From an uncultured Bacilli bacterium (GTDB lineage Bacteria > Bacillota_I > Bacilli_A > RF39 > UBA660), in contig CALWAL010000008.1 in NCBI GenBank assembly GCA_944373145.1, positions 1-64,000 of the forward strand: a DNA stretch of 64,000 nt, read 5' to 3'. The notes under the pieces are model-generated. The model had not been told where the DNA came from and ran no database searches. It saw only the letters and a list, made by a program, of their open reading frames with translations. The position numbers and the translations under genes were made by a program. Positions 8,963 through 17,186 of this stretch are shown in pieces. Position 1 is the stretch's first letter, and every line of letters begins with the position of its first letter.

Positions 8963-9433
8963 TTATGCTATTTTAACTATTTTAACGTCATAAGTTCCAT
9001 TTGGACTATCAACAGAAACCTTATCACCAATTTTCATTCCCATAATGGCTTTAGCAATTGGTGATTCATTTGAAATCTTATTCAAGAAAGGATCTGCTTC
9101 TTTACTACCAACAATTGAATATTCCTCTTGTTCAGCATCATCAACATACTCAATTGTTACTCTAGTACCAATTGAAACAACATCTTTATTAACATCTTTT
9201 ATAATAACAGCCTTTTCAACCATTTGTTCAAGTTCTAAAATACGAGCTTCAACAATTGCTTGCTCGCTTCTAGCTGCATCGTATTCAGCATTTTCACTTA
9301 AATCACCTAAGGCACGAGCATCTTTTAAGGCTTGAACAATCTCAGGTCTTTTCTCTAATTTTAAATAATTAAGTTCATCTTTTATTTTTTCTAATCCTTC
9401 TTCTGTTAAATAAACTTCTTTAGTGTTTGACAT
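8963..9433 (-). CDS. greA: Transcription elongation factor GreA
   Basis: 156-aa factor that enters the RNA polymerase secondary channel and triggers cleavage of backtracked RNA. The N-terminal coiled coil contains the conserved acidic tip ALGDLSENAEYDAA; the C-terminal FKBP-like half has SPIAKAIMGMKIGD. Length is normal. TAGGTGA precedes the ATG by seven bases. Upstream come the two U32 genes; in B. subtilis yrrN-yrrO-udk-greA form the same neighbourhood, so this order is ancestral. Confidence 0.97.
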   Translation of the reverse strand: MSNTKEVYLTEEGLEKIKDELNYLKLEKRPEIVQALKDARALGDLSENAEYDAARSEQAIVEARILELEQMVEKAVIIKDVNKDVVSIGTRVTIEYVDDAEQEEYSIVGSKEADPFLNKISNESPIAKAIMGMKIGDKVSVDSPNGTYDVKIVKIA

Positions 9434-9496
9434 AAAAAATTCACCTATACTTTCTTTTTCACAATAGCAAAATTCTACTACTTTTTATTTCTTTTG

Positions 9497-10693
9497 TCAA
9501 CTTCTTTTTATACGAATCATATCATATGAATTTACCTCAATATCAATAGGTAGTTTGACTATTTGACGAGGATGTCTTACAACCTCAATTTCACTATTAT
9601 CTTCATCTATTATTTTATCAATAGTATATGTAATATCCTCGTGTTTAGGACCAAATATTTCAACAATATCACCTTTTTGAAAATAATTTCGCTGTTCAAC
9701 TGTGGCAATACCATTTTCGTATGATTTAATAAGTCCTAAAAAATCTTGATTAGAAACTTCTTCACGCCCATTATAATAACTACATTCATTACCATACTCT
9801 CCATCAAAAAATTGTGGAACGGAATCACGATTAGCACAGGCTCTTAAGATTTTTTCTAATTCTTTATTGTAAATATAATGTTCTGGATCATTTAAATAAG
9901 CATCAATAACTTTTCGATAAACTGAAACAATTGTAGCAATATAATAAATAGAGCGCATTCTTCCTTCAATCTTAAAAGATGTTATACCCATATCAATCAT
10001 TTCTGGGATATATTTTAATAAAGATAAATCTTTACTACACAAAGTAAATTTTTTATCACCCTCAATGATTCGTCCATTTTCATCTAATAAATCAAAGTCC
10101 CAACGACATATTTGACTACATCCTCCGCGATTAGCATCACGGTCAGTTAAATAATTAGATAAAACGCATCGACCACTATAACCAGCACACATCGCTCCAT
10201 GGATAAACGTTTCAATTTCTATTGGTATGCGTTCAATTATTTCCTTAATTTCCGTTTTAGAGCACTCACGACCTAAAACAATTCTAGTCACACCTTGCTC
10301 TTTAAAAAATTTAACTGCTTCATAGTTAATTGTTGATTGTTGAGTAGATAAATGAATCTCCAAATTAGTACATTCACGAGCCTTTTCAATCACGTAAGGA
10401 TCACTAACAATAATTGCATCAATACCAGTTTCTTCAATCTTTTTTAAGTAATCTTCTAATAATTCGGCCTCTTTATTATGTAAAACAATATTGACTGTAA
10501 CATAAACCTTTTTACCAATTTTATGAGCGTAATTAGCAGCTTCTTTCATTTCTTCAAAAGTAAAATTAATAGCATTCGCTCGAAGGCCAAAAGCTGGTCC
10601 ACCAAAGTAAACTGCATCAGCTCCGTAATGAAAAGCTACTTTTAATCTTTCTAAATCGCCGGCGGGCGCTAATAACTCTGGTTTATTTTTCAT
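9497..10693 (-). CDS. trhP2: U32-family protein, probable tRNA hydroxylation protein TrhP2 (YrrO-like)
   Basis: 398-aa protein of the peptidase U32 family, now known to take part in prephenate-dependent 5-hydroxyuridine formation at tRNA position 34 (TrhP in E. coli, TrhP1/TrhP2 in B. subtilis) or 23S rRNA hydroxylation. The family signature is complete: FIHGAMCAGYSGRC, then GGCSQICRWDF, with another Cys at TLCSKD and one near DSVP, likely iron-sulfur ligands. The N-terminal TIM-barrel part starts KPELLAPAGDLERLK. It overlaps the 3' end of the TrhP1-like gene by 11 nt, indicating coupling. Family is certain; exact RNA target is inferred from synteny with yrrN-yrrO-greA. Confidence 0.88.
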   Translation of the reverse strand: MKNKPELLAPAGDLERLKVAFHYGADAVYFGGPAFGLRANAINFTFEEMKEAANYAHKIGKKVYVTVNIVLHNKEAELLEDYLKKIEETGIDAIIVSDPYVIEKARECTNLEIHLSTQQSTINYEAVKFFKEQGVTRIVLGRECSKTEIKEIIERIPIEIETFIHGAMCAGYSGRCVLSNYLTDRDANRGGCSQICRWDFDLLDENGRIIEGDKKFTLCSKDLSLLKYIPEMIDMGITSFKIEGRMRSIYYIATIVSVYRKVIDAYLNDPEHYIYNKELEKILRACANRDSVPQFFDGEYGNECSYYNGREEVSNQDFLGLIKSYENGIATVEQRNYFQKGDIVEIFGPKHEDITYTIDKIIDEDNSEIEVVRHPRQIVKLPIDIEVNSYDMIRIKRS

Positions 10694-11549
10694 TTTTCTT
10701 CACCTGATAAATTGCTTCTTTATATATAAATCCTAAATCAGTATTATCAAATAACTGATCTATTTTATTTTTAAATTCATCTTTATTTTTTTCATTAACA
10801 TTATTAAATAAATCAATTACTTGTAAAAAAAGTTGAATATTAATTTTAAACCCATTCAATAAAATATAAGCAACATCCATAGTTCCATATTCTTCAATCG
10901 CATTTAAAATAAAATAGGAATAAATTTCTGTGTTATCTTTACGCTCTAAAATAGGATATTTTTTTTCTTCCTTATAAATATAAAAATCTTTGCTATCTGT
11001 TTTTAATTTAAAATGTTCTAAATAGTTTTTGATAGCATGGCGTTTTGAAATATACATAGGTACATAACCAAATGCTTGTACAATAAGAGGTATTTTGCTA
11101 TGTTCTTTAATTACAGTTACTTCTTCTTTAGTTATTTCATTTGATAAAAAGACATATGACAAATTAAACTTTGACCAATAATTAATCGTATTATAATTAG
11201 TAGCTAAATGTTCTGCACTCCATACTAATGGGATTTGCAGTTTTAATTCTCGATGAATATTTAAAACACCAACATCACAATAAAAAATGCCATCAATTCT
11301 CAACTCTTCAAATTTAATTAAAGCTTTTCGAACATTCTCTAAATCATTATTATGCATATTTTTATTTAGTGACACAAATAATTTTTTATTTTGATTATGA
11401 ATGTCTATTAAAATATGTTCAATTTGTTCTAAATCTAATTCTAAAAAATTAACCGATAAATCTCTAAGACCAACAGCAATACTATCAACATGTCCAATAA
11501 TATTTGTTATATCTTCATAGCAATTTGGAATCACCATTAATTTAGCCAT
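10683..11549 (-). CDS. trhP1: Divergent U32-like protein, probable TrhP1 (YrrN-like)
   Basis: 288-aa protein that overlaps trhP2 and has the size and position of B. subtilis YrrN (TrhP1). It keeps the U32-barrel pattern (LVWSAEHLATNYNTINYW; PLIVQAFGYVPMYISKR) but lacks the Cys-rich signature: the position of the catalytic-type MCAGYSGRC is replaced by GYVPMYISK. That is typical of the YrrN partner, which acts with the Cys-containing subunit in tRNA U34 hydroxylation. No signal peptide or membrane segment. Assignment rests on context and weak family resemblance. Confidence 0.72.
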   Translation of the reverse strand: MAKLMVIPNCYEDITNIIGHVDSIAVGLRDLSVNFLELDLEQIEHILIDIHNQNKKLFVSLNKNMHNNDLENVRKALIKFEELRIDGIFYCDVGVLNIHRELKLQIPLVWSAEHLATNYNTINYWSKFNLSYVFLSNEITKEEVTVIKEHSKIPLIVQAFGYVPMYISKRHAIKNYLEHFKLKTDSKDFYIYKEEKKYPILERKDNTEIYSYFILNAIEEYGTMDVAYILLNGFKINIQLFLQVIDLFNNVNEKNKDEFKNKIDQLFDNTDLGFIYKEAIYQVKKNEK

Positions 11550-11592
11550 TATATACTCTCCTATCTAAAAAAATAAAAGTTATATTAACTAT

Positions 11593-11618
11593 AAAAAAGG
11601 CGACTTTCCTCAAGTCGC
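11593..11618 (-). terminator. Terminator of the orphan VirB2-like gene
   Basis: GCGACTT and AAAGTCGC arms (11612-11618 and 11600-11607) with a 4-nt loop are followed on the minus strand by CTTTTTT. It isolates the VirB2-like gene from trhP1. Confidence 0.88.
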
Positions 11619-11662
11619 ATACATATTATCACAAACGCAAAATATTGTCAAATTAAAATTAT

Positions 11663-12097
11663 TTAAGCGCGATAAGCATCATCACCGCCAGTACTTGGCT
11701 GACAGCCGCTATTATATAACATACATTCTAAGCAAGCACTAACTGAATCTTTTTCACTAGCATCAGCAGCTTTCATGATAACAAATTTGCCTATACCTGC
11801 CACAAAGAATACCAAAGCAGCTGCAATAAATTTTTTTATCAATTTATTTTTTGCCTTTTTAATATCATCAGCGGAACCACCCGTTAGGGCTTTTAATAAT
11901 GCTACAATGCTAAAAATAATTAAAATAATTGGGGTTCCAATAATAAGTAAAGTATAAACTATACTTATTAATTGTGGTACAGCCGCTGGAATTCCTTCAG
12001 CATTTCCACAAGCTACATACTCTAAATCAGCTGCATTAACCAAATTAGAATTAAACATTAAAAACAACAATATTAATAAAAATATTACCTTTTTCAT
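11663..12097 (-). CDS. Orphan VirB2/TrbC-like two-helix membrane protein
   Basis: 144-aa exported membrane protein with signal peptide (cut after about residue 22, VNAA), a first membrane helix about 38-62, a charged loop DDIKKAKNKLIKK and a second helix about 86-106 (FIAAALVFFVAG). The Cys-containing tail has SACLEC then GC. This is the architecture of VirB2/TrbC pilin-like proteins of type IV secretion, and the loop matches the five relatives at 33.5-39.3 kb. It stands alone, about 10 kb from the secretion locus, between a possible TATAAT upstream and a strong terminator, and divergent from gerQ. Role as alternative pilin or channel subunit is inferred. Confidence 0.7.
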   Translation of the reverse strand: MKKVIFLLILLFLMFNSNLVNAADLEYVACGNAEGIPAAVPQLISIVYTLLIIGTPIILIIFSIVALLKALTGGSADDIKKAKNKLIKKFIAAALVFFVAGIGKFVIMKAADASEKDSVSACLECMLYNSGCQPSTGGDDAYRA

Positions 12098-12173
12098 AAA
12101 TCACCATCTTTGTTATTTATTATATCATAAAAAAGACATAACTAAAATATATTTAAAAAGAAAGGATGATATT

Positions 12174-12479
12174 ATGAATAATAATTATGGTAATATTTCA
12201 CCATATACACCTGCTCAAATTTTAAATGAGCAATCGTATATTGAAAATATATTACGTTTGAATAAGGGTAAAAAAGTTGAAATATATATGTCTTTTCCTG
12301 ATTCAATCGAATGGAAAGATCGCGTTTTTCGCGGAATAATTGAGGCCTCTGGAAAAGATCATATCATTTTGAGCGATCCTACTAATGGTAATTGGTATTT
12401 ACTCGTTTTAATATATGTAGATTATATTAAATTCGATGAAAGTATTAATACTAGTGAAATCTTCTATCCTGACATATAA
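12174..12479 (+). CDS. gerQ: GerQ-like spore coat protein
   Basis: 101-aa protein matching GerQ (YwdL), a Bacillus spore-coat protein that is cross-linked by transglutaminase and needed for CwlJ-dependent germination. Recognisable segments are EQSYIENILRLNKGK, RGIIEASGKDHIILSDP and YVDYIKFDE. The long Gln-rich N terminus of B. subtilis GerQ is reduced to about 15 residues here. AAAGGATG precedes the ATG. It is divergent from the orphan VirB2-like gene and 49 nt ahead of lemA, which has its own promoter. Together with yabP-yabQ it suggests a present or past sporulation programme. Confidence 0.82.
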   Translation: MNNNYGNISPYTPAQILNEQSYIENILRLNKGKKVEIYMSFPDSIEWKDRVFRGIIEASGKDHIILSDPTNGNWYLLVLIYVDYIKFDESINTSEIFYPDI

Positions 12480-12481
12480 TC

Positions 12482-12510
12482 TTGTAAAAGTTACCTTTAT
12501 TTGCTATAAT
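12482..12510 (+). promoter_or_regulatory. Promoter of lemA
   Basis: TTGTAA (12482-12487), 17-nt spacer and perfect TATAAT (12505-12510), 18 nt before the lemA ATG. Confidence 0.75.
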
Positions 12511-12528
12511 TTTTATAGGTGAGATAGT

Positions 12529-13089
12529 ATGGAGATGTTCATTCCTATTATAGTATTAATCATTGTTGTTATTATTGTAACTATTTATATTGTTAATCGT
12601 GATCGTTTTAAAGAGAATATTATTCGCTTAAACGAAGCTGATGCAAGCATTGATGCTGTTTTAAATAAAAGATTTGATTTATTAAAAAAAGCTGAAGAAA
12701 TTATTGATAAAGAAGTTAATAAAGACAAAGAAAATGAAGAAAAAATTGAAGTTATGCACACAATTGTGGAAATTCGTTCAAAAAACTTGTCAAAATTTGA
12801 ATTCGATAATAGCTTATACAAGGCAATTGATGAACTAAATAAATATAGTGAAGAATATAGTGAATTAAAAAAAGATAATGAATTTGTTAAAATTCAAGTT
12901 AATTTAATTGAATCAGAATCCGAAATTTTAGCGCTTCGTAAATACTATAATGATATAAGTAAAACTTACAACAAACTATTGCAATCATTTCCTGCTAGTA
13001 TTATAGGTTTCTTCAAACGATATAAAAAAATGCAATATTTTGATATTAAAGATTCCGAGAAAGAAGTATTAGAAGAGTTGAAAGCATAA
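12529..13089 (+). CDS. lemA: LemA family membrane protein
   Basis: 186-aa protein with one N-terminal membrane helix (about 3-24) and a long helical cytoplasmic domain, the LemA fold. Family features visible: LNEADASIDAVLNKRFDLL and, near the end, RKYYNDISKTYNKLLQSFP followed by the FFKRYKKMQYFDI segment. LemA proteins are widespread; their function is not settled. AGGTGAGAT precedes the ATG. It ends at a terminator shared with the convergent divIC-like gene. Confidence 0.88.
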   Translation: MEMFIPIIVLIIVVIIVTIYIVNRDRFKENIIRLNEADASIDAVLNKRFDLLKKAEEIIDKEVNKDKENEEKIEVMHTIVEIRSKNLSKFEFDNSLYKAIDELNKYSEEYSELKKDNEFVKIQVNLIESESEILALRKYYNDISKTYNKLLQSFPASIIGFFKRYKKMQYFDIKDSEKEVLEELKA

Positions 13090-13125
13090 AAAATCAGTGT
13101 GATTTCATTCCACTGATTTTTTTTT
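13088..13125. terminator. Bidirectional terminator between lemA and divIC
   Basis: AATCAGTG (13092-13099) pairs with CACTGATT (13111-13118) around an 11-nt loop. Nine T follow on the plus strand and six on the minus strand. The divIC stop codon lies in the loop. Confidence 0.85.
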
Positions 13126-13542
13126 AAATATTGTTCTTAATATAATGTAAATAAAAATTAAACCGACAATTCCTAGGGAAATAGCAATAATTGACTGATT
13201 ATTTTCAATTTGAGTTTGAGTTTTATTTAAAACTTCTTGAGTATCATTAATCTTAATAATTAATTCTCCCTCTTTAGAATACAAATAATTTTCTCTGGCA
13301 AATTTAGCTAAATATTCTGGATCTTGTAATTTAGTAATTTCAATTTTTAAATCATCCGCTTCTTCTTGTAGCTGTAAAAGATCTCTTTTTAAGATTTCCT
13401 TTTCTTTTGTTAATTGATAAAGATTGGCACTATATTTAAAAAAAGAAAAAACAAAAGCTATAATTACTATAATACTTAAAGAGCCAAAAACCACTAAGCG
13501 AGTCTTAGCCGCTTTAGTCATCGGTCGTCTACGTTTTGCCAT
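13105..13542 (-). CDS. divIC: DivIC/FtsB-like septum formation initiator with extra C-terminal helix
   Basis: 145-aa bitopic-type protein: basic N terminus, membrane helix about 16-34, then a coiled coil (LYQLTKEKEILKRDLLQLQEE) and the conserved LQDPEYLAKFARENYLYSKEGE motif of DivIC/FtsB, a subunit of the divisome that links FtsL and DivIB/FtsQ. Unlike B. subtilis DivIC it continues into a second membrane helix (about 116-136) and a basic end. It follows yabQ by 21 nt; yabP-yabQ-divIC is the B. subtilis order, which supports the call. Confidence 0.85.
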   Translation of the reverse strand: MAKRRRPMTKAAKTRLVVFGSLSIIVIIAFVFSFFKYSANLYQLTKEKEILKRDLLQLQEEADDLKIEITKLQDPEYLAKFARENYLYSKEGELIIKINDTQEVLNKTQTQIENNQSIIAISLGIVGLIFIYIILRTIFKKKSVE

Positions 13543-13563
13543 ACTATCACCAATATCATAATA

Positions 13564-13839
13564 TCATTTTTTTATTTTATTTGCAATCAATGAGCATAGA
13601 TAAAAAGTGACAAAAATTACAAGCAAAGAATAAGTATGAAAAATACCATCAACCATTATTTCTAATAAAAAGAAATAAAATAATGCTAAGCCAACTGTAA
13701 AACTAAAAGTATTTATACACCTAAAAAATAATGTATTACAATAAATAGCTTTTTTAAACATATGAAAAATTATATATATAAAAATTCCATATCCAAGTGA
13801 TAAAGATATTATTTTTAGTTGAATATTTAAAGGAATCAT
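13564..13839 (-). CDS. yabQ: YabQ-like sporulation membrane protein
   Basis: 91-aa protein with about three membrane helices. Sequence identity to YabQ (spore cortex formation protein, inserted in the outer forespore membrane) is weak by eye; the call rests on size, topology and its place between yabP and divIC, with a 4-nt ATGA overlap with yabP. It is shorter than B. subtilis YabQ. If not YabQ it is a small membrane protein of the same operon. Confidence 0.6.
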   Translation of the reverse strand: MIPLNIQLKIISLSLGYGIFIYIIFHMFKKAIYCNTLFFRCINTFSFTVGLALFYFFLLEIMVDGIFHTYSLLVIFVTFYLCSLIANKIKK

Positions 13840-14117
13840 TTAAATAATTTTGTAAAAAAGCTATCTTCTTTATCTTTTTTAGAACTTTCAGTATAAGTTA
13901 AACTGTTAAAATTACCTTTAATTGAGATACTACCTTGATATGTATCCAACTTAATTATTTCCAAATCAGTACCTTTCACTAATAAATATCCTAAAGTTGT
14001 TTCAATTAAGAATTCTTGGTCATCAAAATTATCAATTTTTTTAACACCACTAATAACTATATTTTTGCGTTCTGTCATATTTATATTATGACTAAATGAA
14101 GCAATTTCTTTATCCAT
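13836..14117 (-). CDS. yabP: YabP-like sporulation protein
   Basis: 93-aa soluble protein of the YabP/YqfC family. The pattern is clear: SHNINMTERKNIVISGVKKI, FDDQEFLIETTLGYLLVKG, LEIIKLDTYQGSISIKG. B. subtilis YabP is a mother-cell (sigma-E) sporulation protein required for cortex formation. AGGTGATACT precedes the ATG. CATATATATT upstream could be a sigma-E-type -10, but this is only suggestive. First gene of yabP-yabQ-divIC, separated from spoVG by that gene's terminator. Confidence 0.8.
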   Translation of the reverse strand: MDKEIASFSHNINMTERKNIVISGVKKIDNFDDQEFLIETTLGYLLVKGTDLEIIKLDTYQGSISIKGNFNSLTYTESSKKDKEDSFFTKLFK

Positions 14118-14159
14118 AGTATCACCTAATAATATATATGCTCCATATCCTTAATTATG

Positions 14160-14186
14160 AAAAAAGAGAACTTTTAAGTTCTCTTA
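14160..14186 (-). terminator. Terminator of spoVG
   Basis: Near-perfect inverted repeat AGAGAACTT/AAGTTCTCT (14166-14185) followed on the minus strand by six T. It overlaps the spoVG stop. Confidence 0.9.
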
Positions 14187-14447
14187 CTCAGATTCTACTT
14201 TATTGTATTCTGCAAAAATTGCATCTTCAAACATTTTTCTTGTTTCGGCATTAATTGGATGCGCTATATCGTGATATACCCCATCAGCATTTTTACGACT
14301 TGGCATTGCAATAAATAAGCCATCGTTTCCTTCGATGATTCTAATGTCACGTACTACAAAACACTCATCGATTCTAACTGAAGCAATCCCTTTCATTCTT
14401 GATTCTTCGTTGTCAAATTTTTTGACATCTACAGATGTAATTTGCAT
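14184..14447 (-). CDS. spoVG: SpoVG RNA/DNA-binding regulator
   Basis: 87-aa SpoVG, a small nucleic-acid-binding global regulator conserved in sporulating and non-sporulating Firmicutes. Diagnostic segments: ITSVDVKKFD, GIASVRIDECFVVRDIRII, FIAMPSRKNADGVYHDIAHPI. Length is normal for the family core (84-97 aa). GGGAGTG precedes the ATG. It is monocistronic, with a good promoter upstream and a strong terminator downstream. Confidence 0.96.
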   Translation of the reverse strand: MQITSVDVKKFDNEESRMKGIASVRIDECFVVRDIRIIEGNDGLFIAMPSRKNADGVYHDIAHPINAETRKMFEDAIFAEYNKVESE

Positions 14448-14481
14448 TTAAGCACACTCCCTTCGCTAGTTTTACAACTTA

Positions 14482-14510
14482 AGTATATAATATTTTAGAA
14501 TTGAATGCAA
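14482..14510 (-). promoter_or_regulatory. Promoter of spoVG
   Basis: Minus strand TTGCAT (14505-14510), 17-nt spacer and TATACT (14482-14487), 34 nt before the start codon. This is a sigma-A pattern, unlike the sigma-H promoter of B. subtilis spoVG. Confidence 0.7.
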
Positions 14511-14532
14511 GTATTTAATTAATATTTTAAAT

Positions 14533-14973
14533 TTAATATTTTTGTTTTAATTGTTTATTCATTTCTCTTTCCATATCACGTTTTTTTATTGTCTCACGTT
14601 TATCGTAATTTTTTTTACCTCGAGCTATTCCTAATAAAACTTTTGCTTTGTTTTTACTAAAATATATTTTTATTGGTATTAAAGTATAACCATCTTGATT
14701 AATTTTATCTCTTATCTTAAAAATTTCTTTTTTATGTAATAATAATTTACGTGTTCGTGTTTCCTCATGATTAAAAATATTCCCCTGTTCATAGGCACTT
14801 ATGTGCATATTAAGCAAATATATTTCATCATTTTTAACAATCGCATAACTATCCTTAAGTTGTGCTTTACCATTACGAATTGATTTAATTTCAGTTCCTT
14901 TTAATACAATACCAGCTTCATATGTATCTTCAATTTCGTAATCATATTTAGCTTTACGATTAGTTAACTCCAT
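14533..14973 (-). CDS. smpB: SsrA (tmRNA)-binding protein
   Basis: 146-aa SmpB, the tmRNA partner that rescues stalled ribosomes. The N-terminal [20 protein letters not shown], the [18 protein letters not shown] motif and the basic tail ([17 protein letters not shown]) are all typical. It follows rnr by 34 nt, the conserved rnr-smpB pair that works together in trans-translation quality control. The ssrA RNA, often downstream, is not found within this window. Confidence 0.97.
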   Translation of the reverse strand: MELTNRKAKYDYEIEDTYEAGIVLKGTEIKSIRNGKAQLKDSYAIVKNDEIYLLNMHISAYEQGNIFNHEETRTRKLLLHKKEIFKIRDKINQDGYTLIPIKIYFSKNKAKVLLGIARGKKNYDKRETIKKRDMEREMNKQLKQKY

Positions 14974-15007
14974 ATGGAACCTCCTTGTTTTATTTTATAT
15001 TAATGTA

Positions 15008-17116
15008 CTATTTTTTCAAGATAAAATCAACTGTATGATTTTCTTTGCTAGCATTAGAAACAACAACGTCAACTTCATCGCCCAATCTAAACCCACGTTT
15101 ATTCTTATTTCCTATTAAAGAAAAAGTGCTTTCATCATAAGTATAAAAATCATCATCTAAATCTTCAATCTTGACTAAACCTTCAATCATATTTGGTAAT
15201 TGAACAAAGAAGCCAAAACTCTGAACACCAGTAATAATTCCCTTAAACTCTTCACCAATATGTTTTTCCATATATTCAGCCATTTTCATATCATCAACAT
15301 CACGTTCACACTCAATAGCAGCTCTCTCCATTTCTGATGAACGTGCAGCAAAAATAGGTAATTTACGTTCCCAAGATTGAATAACCTCTAAACTTGGATG
15401 TTCTTCTAACAAACATTTACGAATTGAACGATGAACTGTTAAATCAGGATAACGTCTAATCGGCGAAGTAAAGTGGCAATAAATTTTACTTGCTAAACCA
15501 AAATGACCAATATTTTTAACATCATATACCGCTTTTTGCATACTTCTTAACATTTGACTCGATAAAATATAATATTCTTTTTTATCTTTTAATTGTTCTA
15601 AAATATTTTGAATAACTTTAGGTGTAATTCTTTTTAAATTTGCATTAACTTTATAGCCTAAAACACTAACTAAACGCATAAAAGTTTGCATCTTTTCTTC
15701 ACTAGGCTCACCATGAATACGATAAATAAGTGGATAATTTAAATGATAAAAATGCGTTGCTACTGTTTCATTGGCTGCAATCATAAAATCCTCAATGATT
15801 TTTTCTCCTACACCTCGATTACGTAATTGAACGTCAATCGCTTCTCCCGATTCATTAACAATGATTTTAGCTTCTTCTATTTCAAAATCAATATACCCAC
15901 GATTAACTTTATGTTTACGTAAAATATCAGCTAATTCACTCATTAAGTGTAATTTATCGACATATGGTTCATAACCATCAGGTATAATATTTTGCTCTAA
16001 AATCAAATTTACTTTTTCATAAGTCATTTGAATACGAGAACGAATTACACTATCAAATATATCATAATCACATACATAACCATTCTCATCAATTTCCATA
16101 ATACATGAAATTGCTAAACGATCAACATTGGGATTTAAAGAACATATTCCATTTGATAATTCATGTGGTAACATTGGTGTAACTCGATCAGCCAAATAAA
16201 CACTTGTCCCACGAGTTGCAGCTTCCTTATCAAGTTCACTACCTTCTTTAACGTAAAAGCTAACATCTGCAATATGTACACCTAATTTATAATGGCCATT
16301 TTCTAATTTATCAATGGAAATGGCATCATCAATATCTTTAGTATCATTCCCGTCAATAGTAAAAATTATCTCATTGCGCAAATCTTGCTTAGGATCACGT
16401 ACCCTTTTTTGAATATCTTCGACGCTAACAACATCAGTTATCTTTGATACTTCTTCTAAAACACTTTTTGGGAATTCATCATTAATGCCATGTTCAGCCA
16501 TAATTGATAATATATCAACGCCAGGATCATTAATATGTCCAATAACTTTGATAATTTCACCGCGATATTCACGATCTTTAGTTGGGGATAATAACTTGAC
16601 AATTACTTTATGACCATCAACTAAATTTAAATGATTATTAACGTCAATTTTGACATATTTGTCAATTTTACGATCATCTGGTTTGACGAAAATATTACCT
16701 TTGATATATTTTACTGTACCGACTAACTGTTTAATTCCTCTTTCAACAATTCTGACAACTTCTCCCAACATAGGAATTGTATTTTTGTCAATTATATTTA
16801 CAATTACTTTATCTTTGTGAATAGCTCCATTTAGTTTCTCTTCAAAGACTTTAATTTCTTCTCCATTATCTTGCATCACGAAACCTGTTCCTCGGCTCGT
16901 TATAGAAATAATTCCTACCCGCGAATTACTATCTTCAAACATCATATAATTATTACTTTTTGTCCGATATAATTTTACTTCCCTCTCTAATTTATCTAAT
17001 ACTTTTAATAAATTTTTTAAATCATCAATAGATGATAGATTGAGCGCTAATTCAAGTTCATGAACACTAAGAGCCCTCTTTTCTTTCTTTAATACATCTA
17101 GTATTTGCTCTTCCAT
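15008..17116 (-). CDS. rnr: Ribonuclease R
   Basis: 702-aa 3'-to-5' exoribonuclease that degrades structured RNA, including tmRNA-tagged messages. Domains in order: N-terminal winged helix (about 1-65), cold-shock-like OB domains (about 65-225), RNB catalytic domain (about 245-570) with the acidic metal site DGNDTKDIDDAIS, and a C-terminal S1 domain (about 615-700; GIITGVQSFGFFVQL). The usual Lys-rich tail of longer RNase R is absent. Upstream of smpB, probably cotranscribed. A TATAAT lies upstream near 17132-17137 without a convincing -35. Confidence 0.96.
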   Translation of the reverse strand: MEEQILDVLKKEKRALSVHELELALNLSSIDDLKNLLKVLDKLEREVKLYRTKSNNYMMFEDSNSRVGIISITSRGTGFVMQDNGEEIKVFEEKLNGAIHKDKVIVNIIDKNTIPMLGEVVRIVERGIKQLVGTVKYIKGNIFVKPDDRKIDKYVKIDVNNHLNLVDGHKVIVKLLSPTKDREYRGEIIKVIGHINDPGVDILSIMAEHGINDEFPKSVLEEVSKITDVVSVEDIQKRVRDPKQDLRNEIIFTIDGNDTKDIDDAISIDKLENGHYKLGVHIADVSFYVKEGSELDKEAATRGTSVYLADRVTPMLPHELSNGICSLNPNVDRLAISCIMEIDENGYVCDYDIFDSVIRSRIQMTYEKVNLILEQNIIPDGYEPYVDKLHLMSELADILRKHKVNRGYIDFEIEEAKIIVNESGEAIDVQLRNRGVGEKIIEDFMIAANETVATHFYHLNYPLIYRIHGEPSEEKMQTFMRLVSVLGYKVNANLKRITPKVIQNILEQLKDKKEYYILSSQMLRSMQKAVYDVKNIGHFGLASKIYCHFTSPIRRYPDLTVHRSIRKCLLEEHPSLEVIQSWERKLPIFAARSSEMERAAIECERDVDDMKMAEYMEKHIGEEFKGIITGVQSFGFFVQLPNMIEGLVKIEDLDDDFYTYDESTFSLIGNKNKRGFRLGDEVDVVVSNASKENHTVDFILKK

Positions 17117-17164
17117 TATATCACCATTACCATTATACTATAAATACTTTAAAATTTCTACTAA

Positions 17165-17186
17165 AGAAAAAAGCACAAATGTGCTT
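17165..17186 (-). terminator. Terminator after the acyltransferase-CapA-SGNH gene
   Basis: AAGCAC/GTGCTT stem with a 4-nt loop (17171-17186), followed on the minus strand by TTTTTT. It directly follows the stop codon. Confidence 0.85.

Noticed and set aside
14448-14532. tmRNA gene next to smpB
   Set aside because: The gap is too short and contains the spoVG promoter; no Ala-tRNA-like ends.
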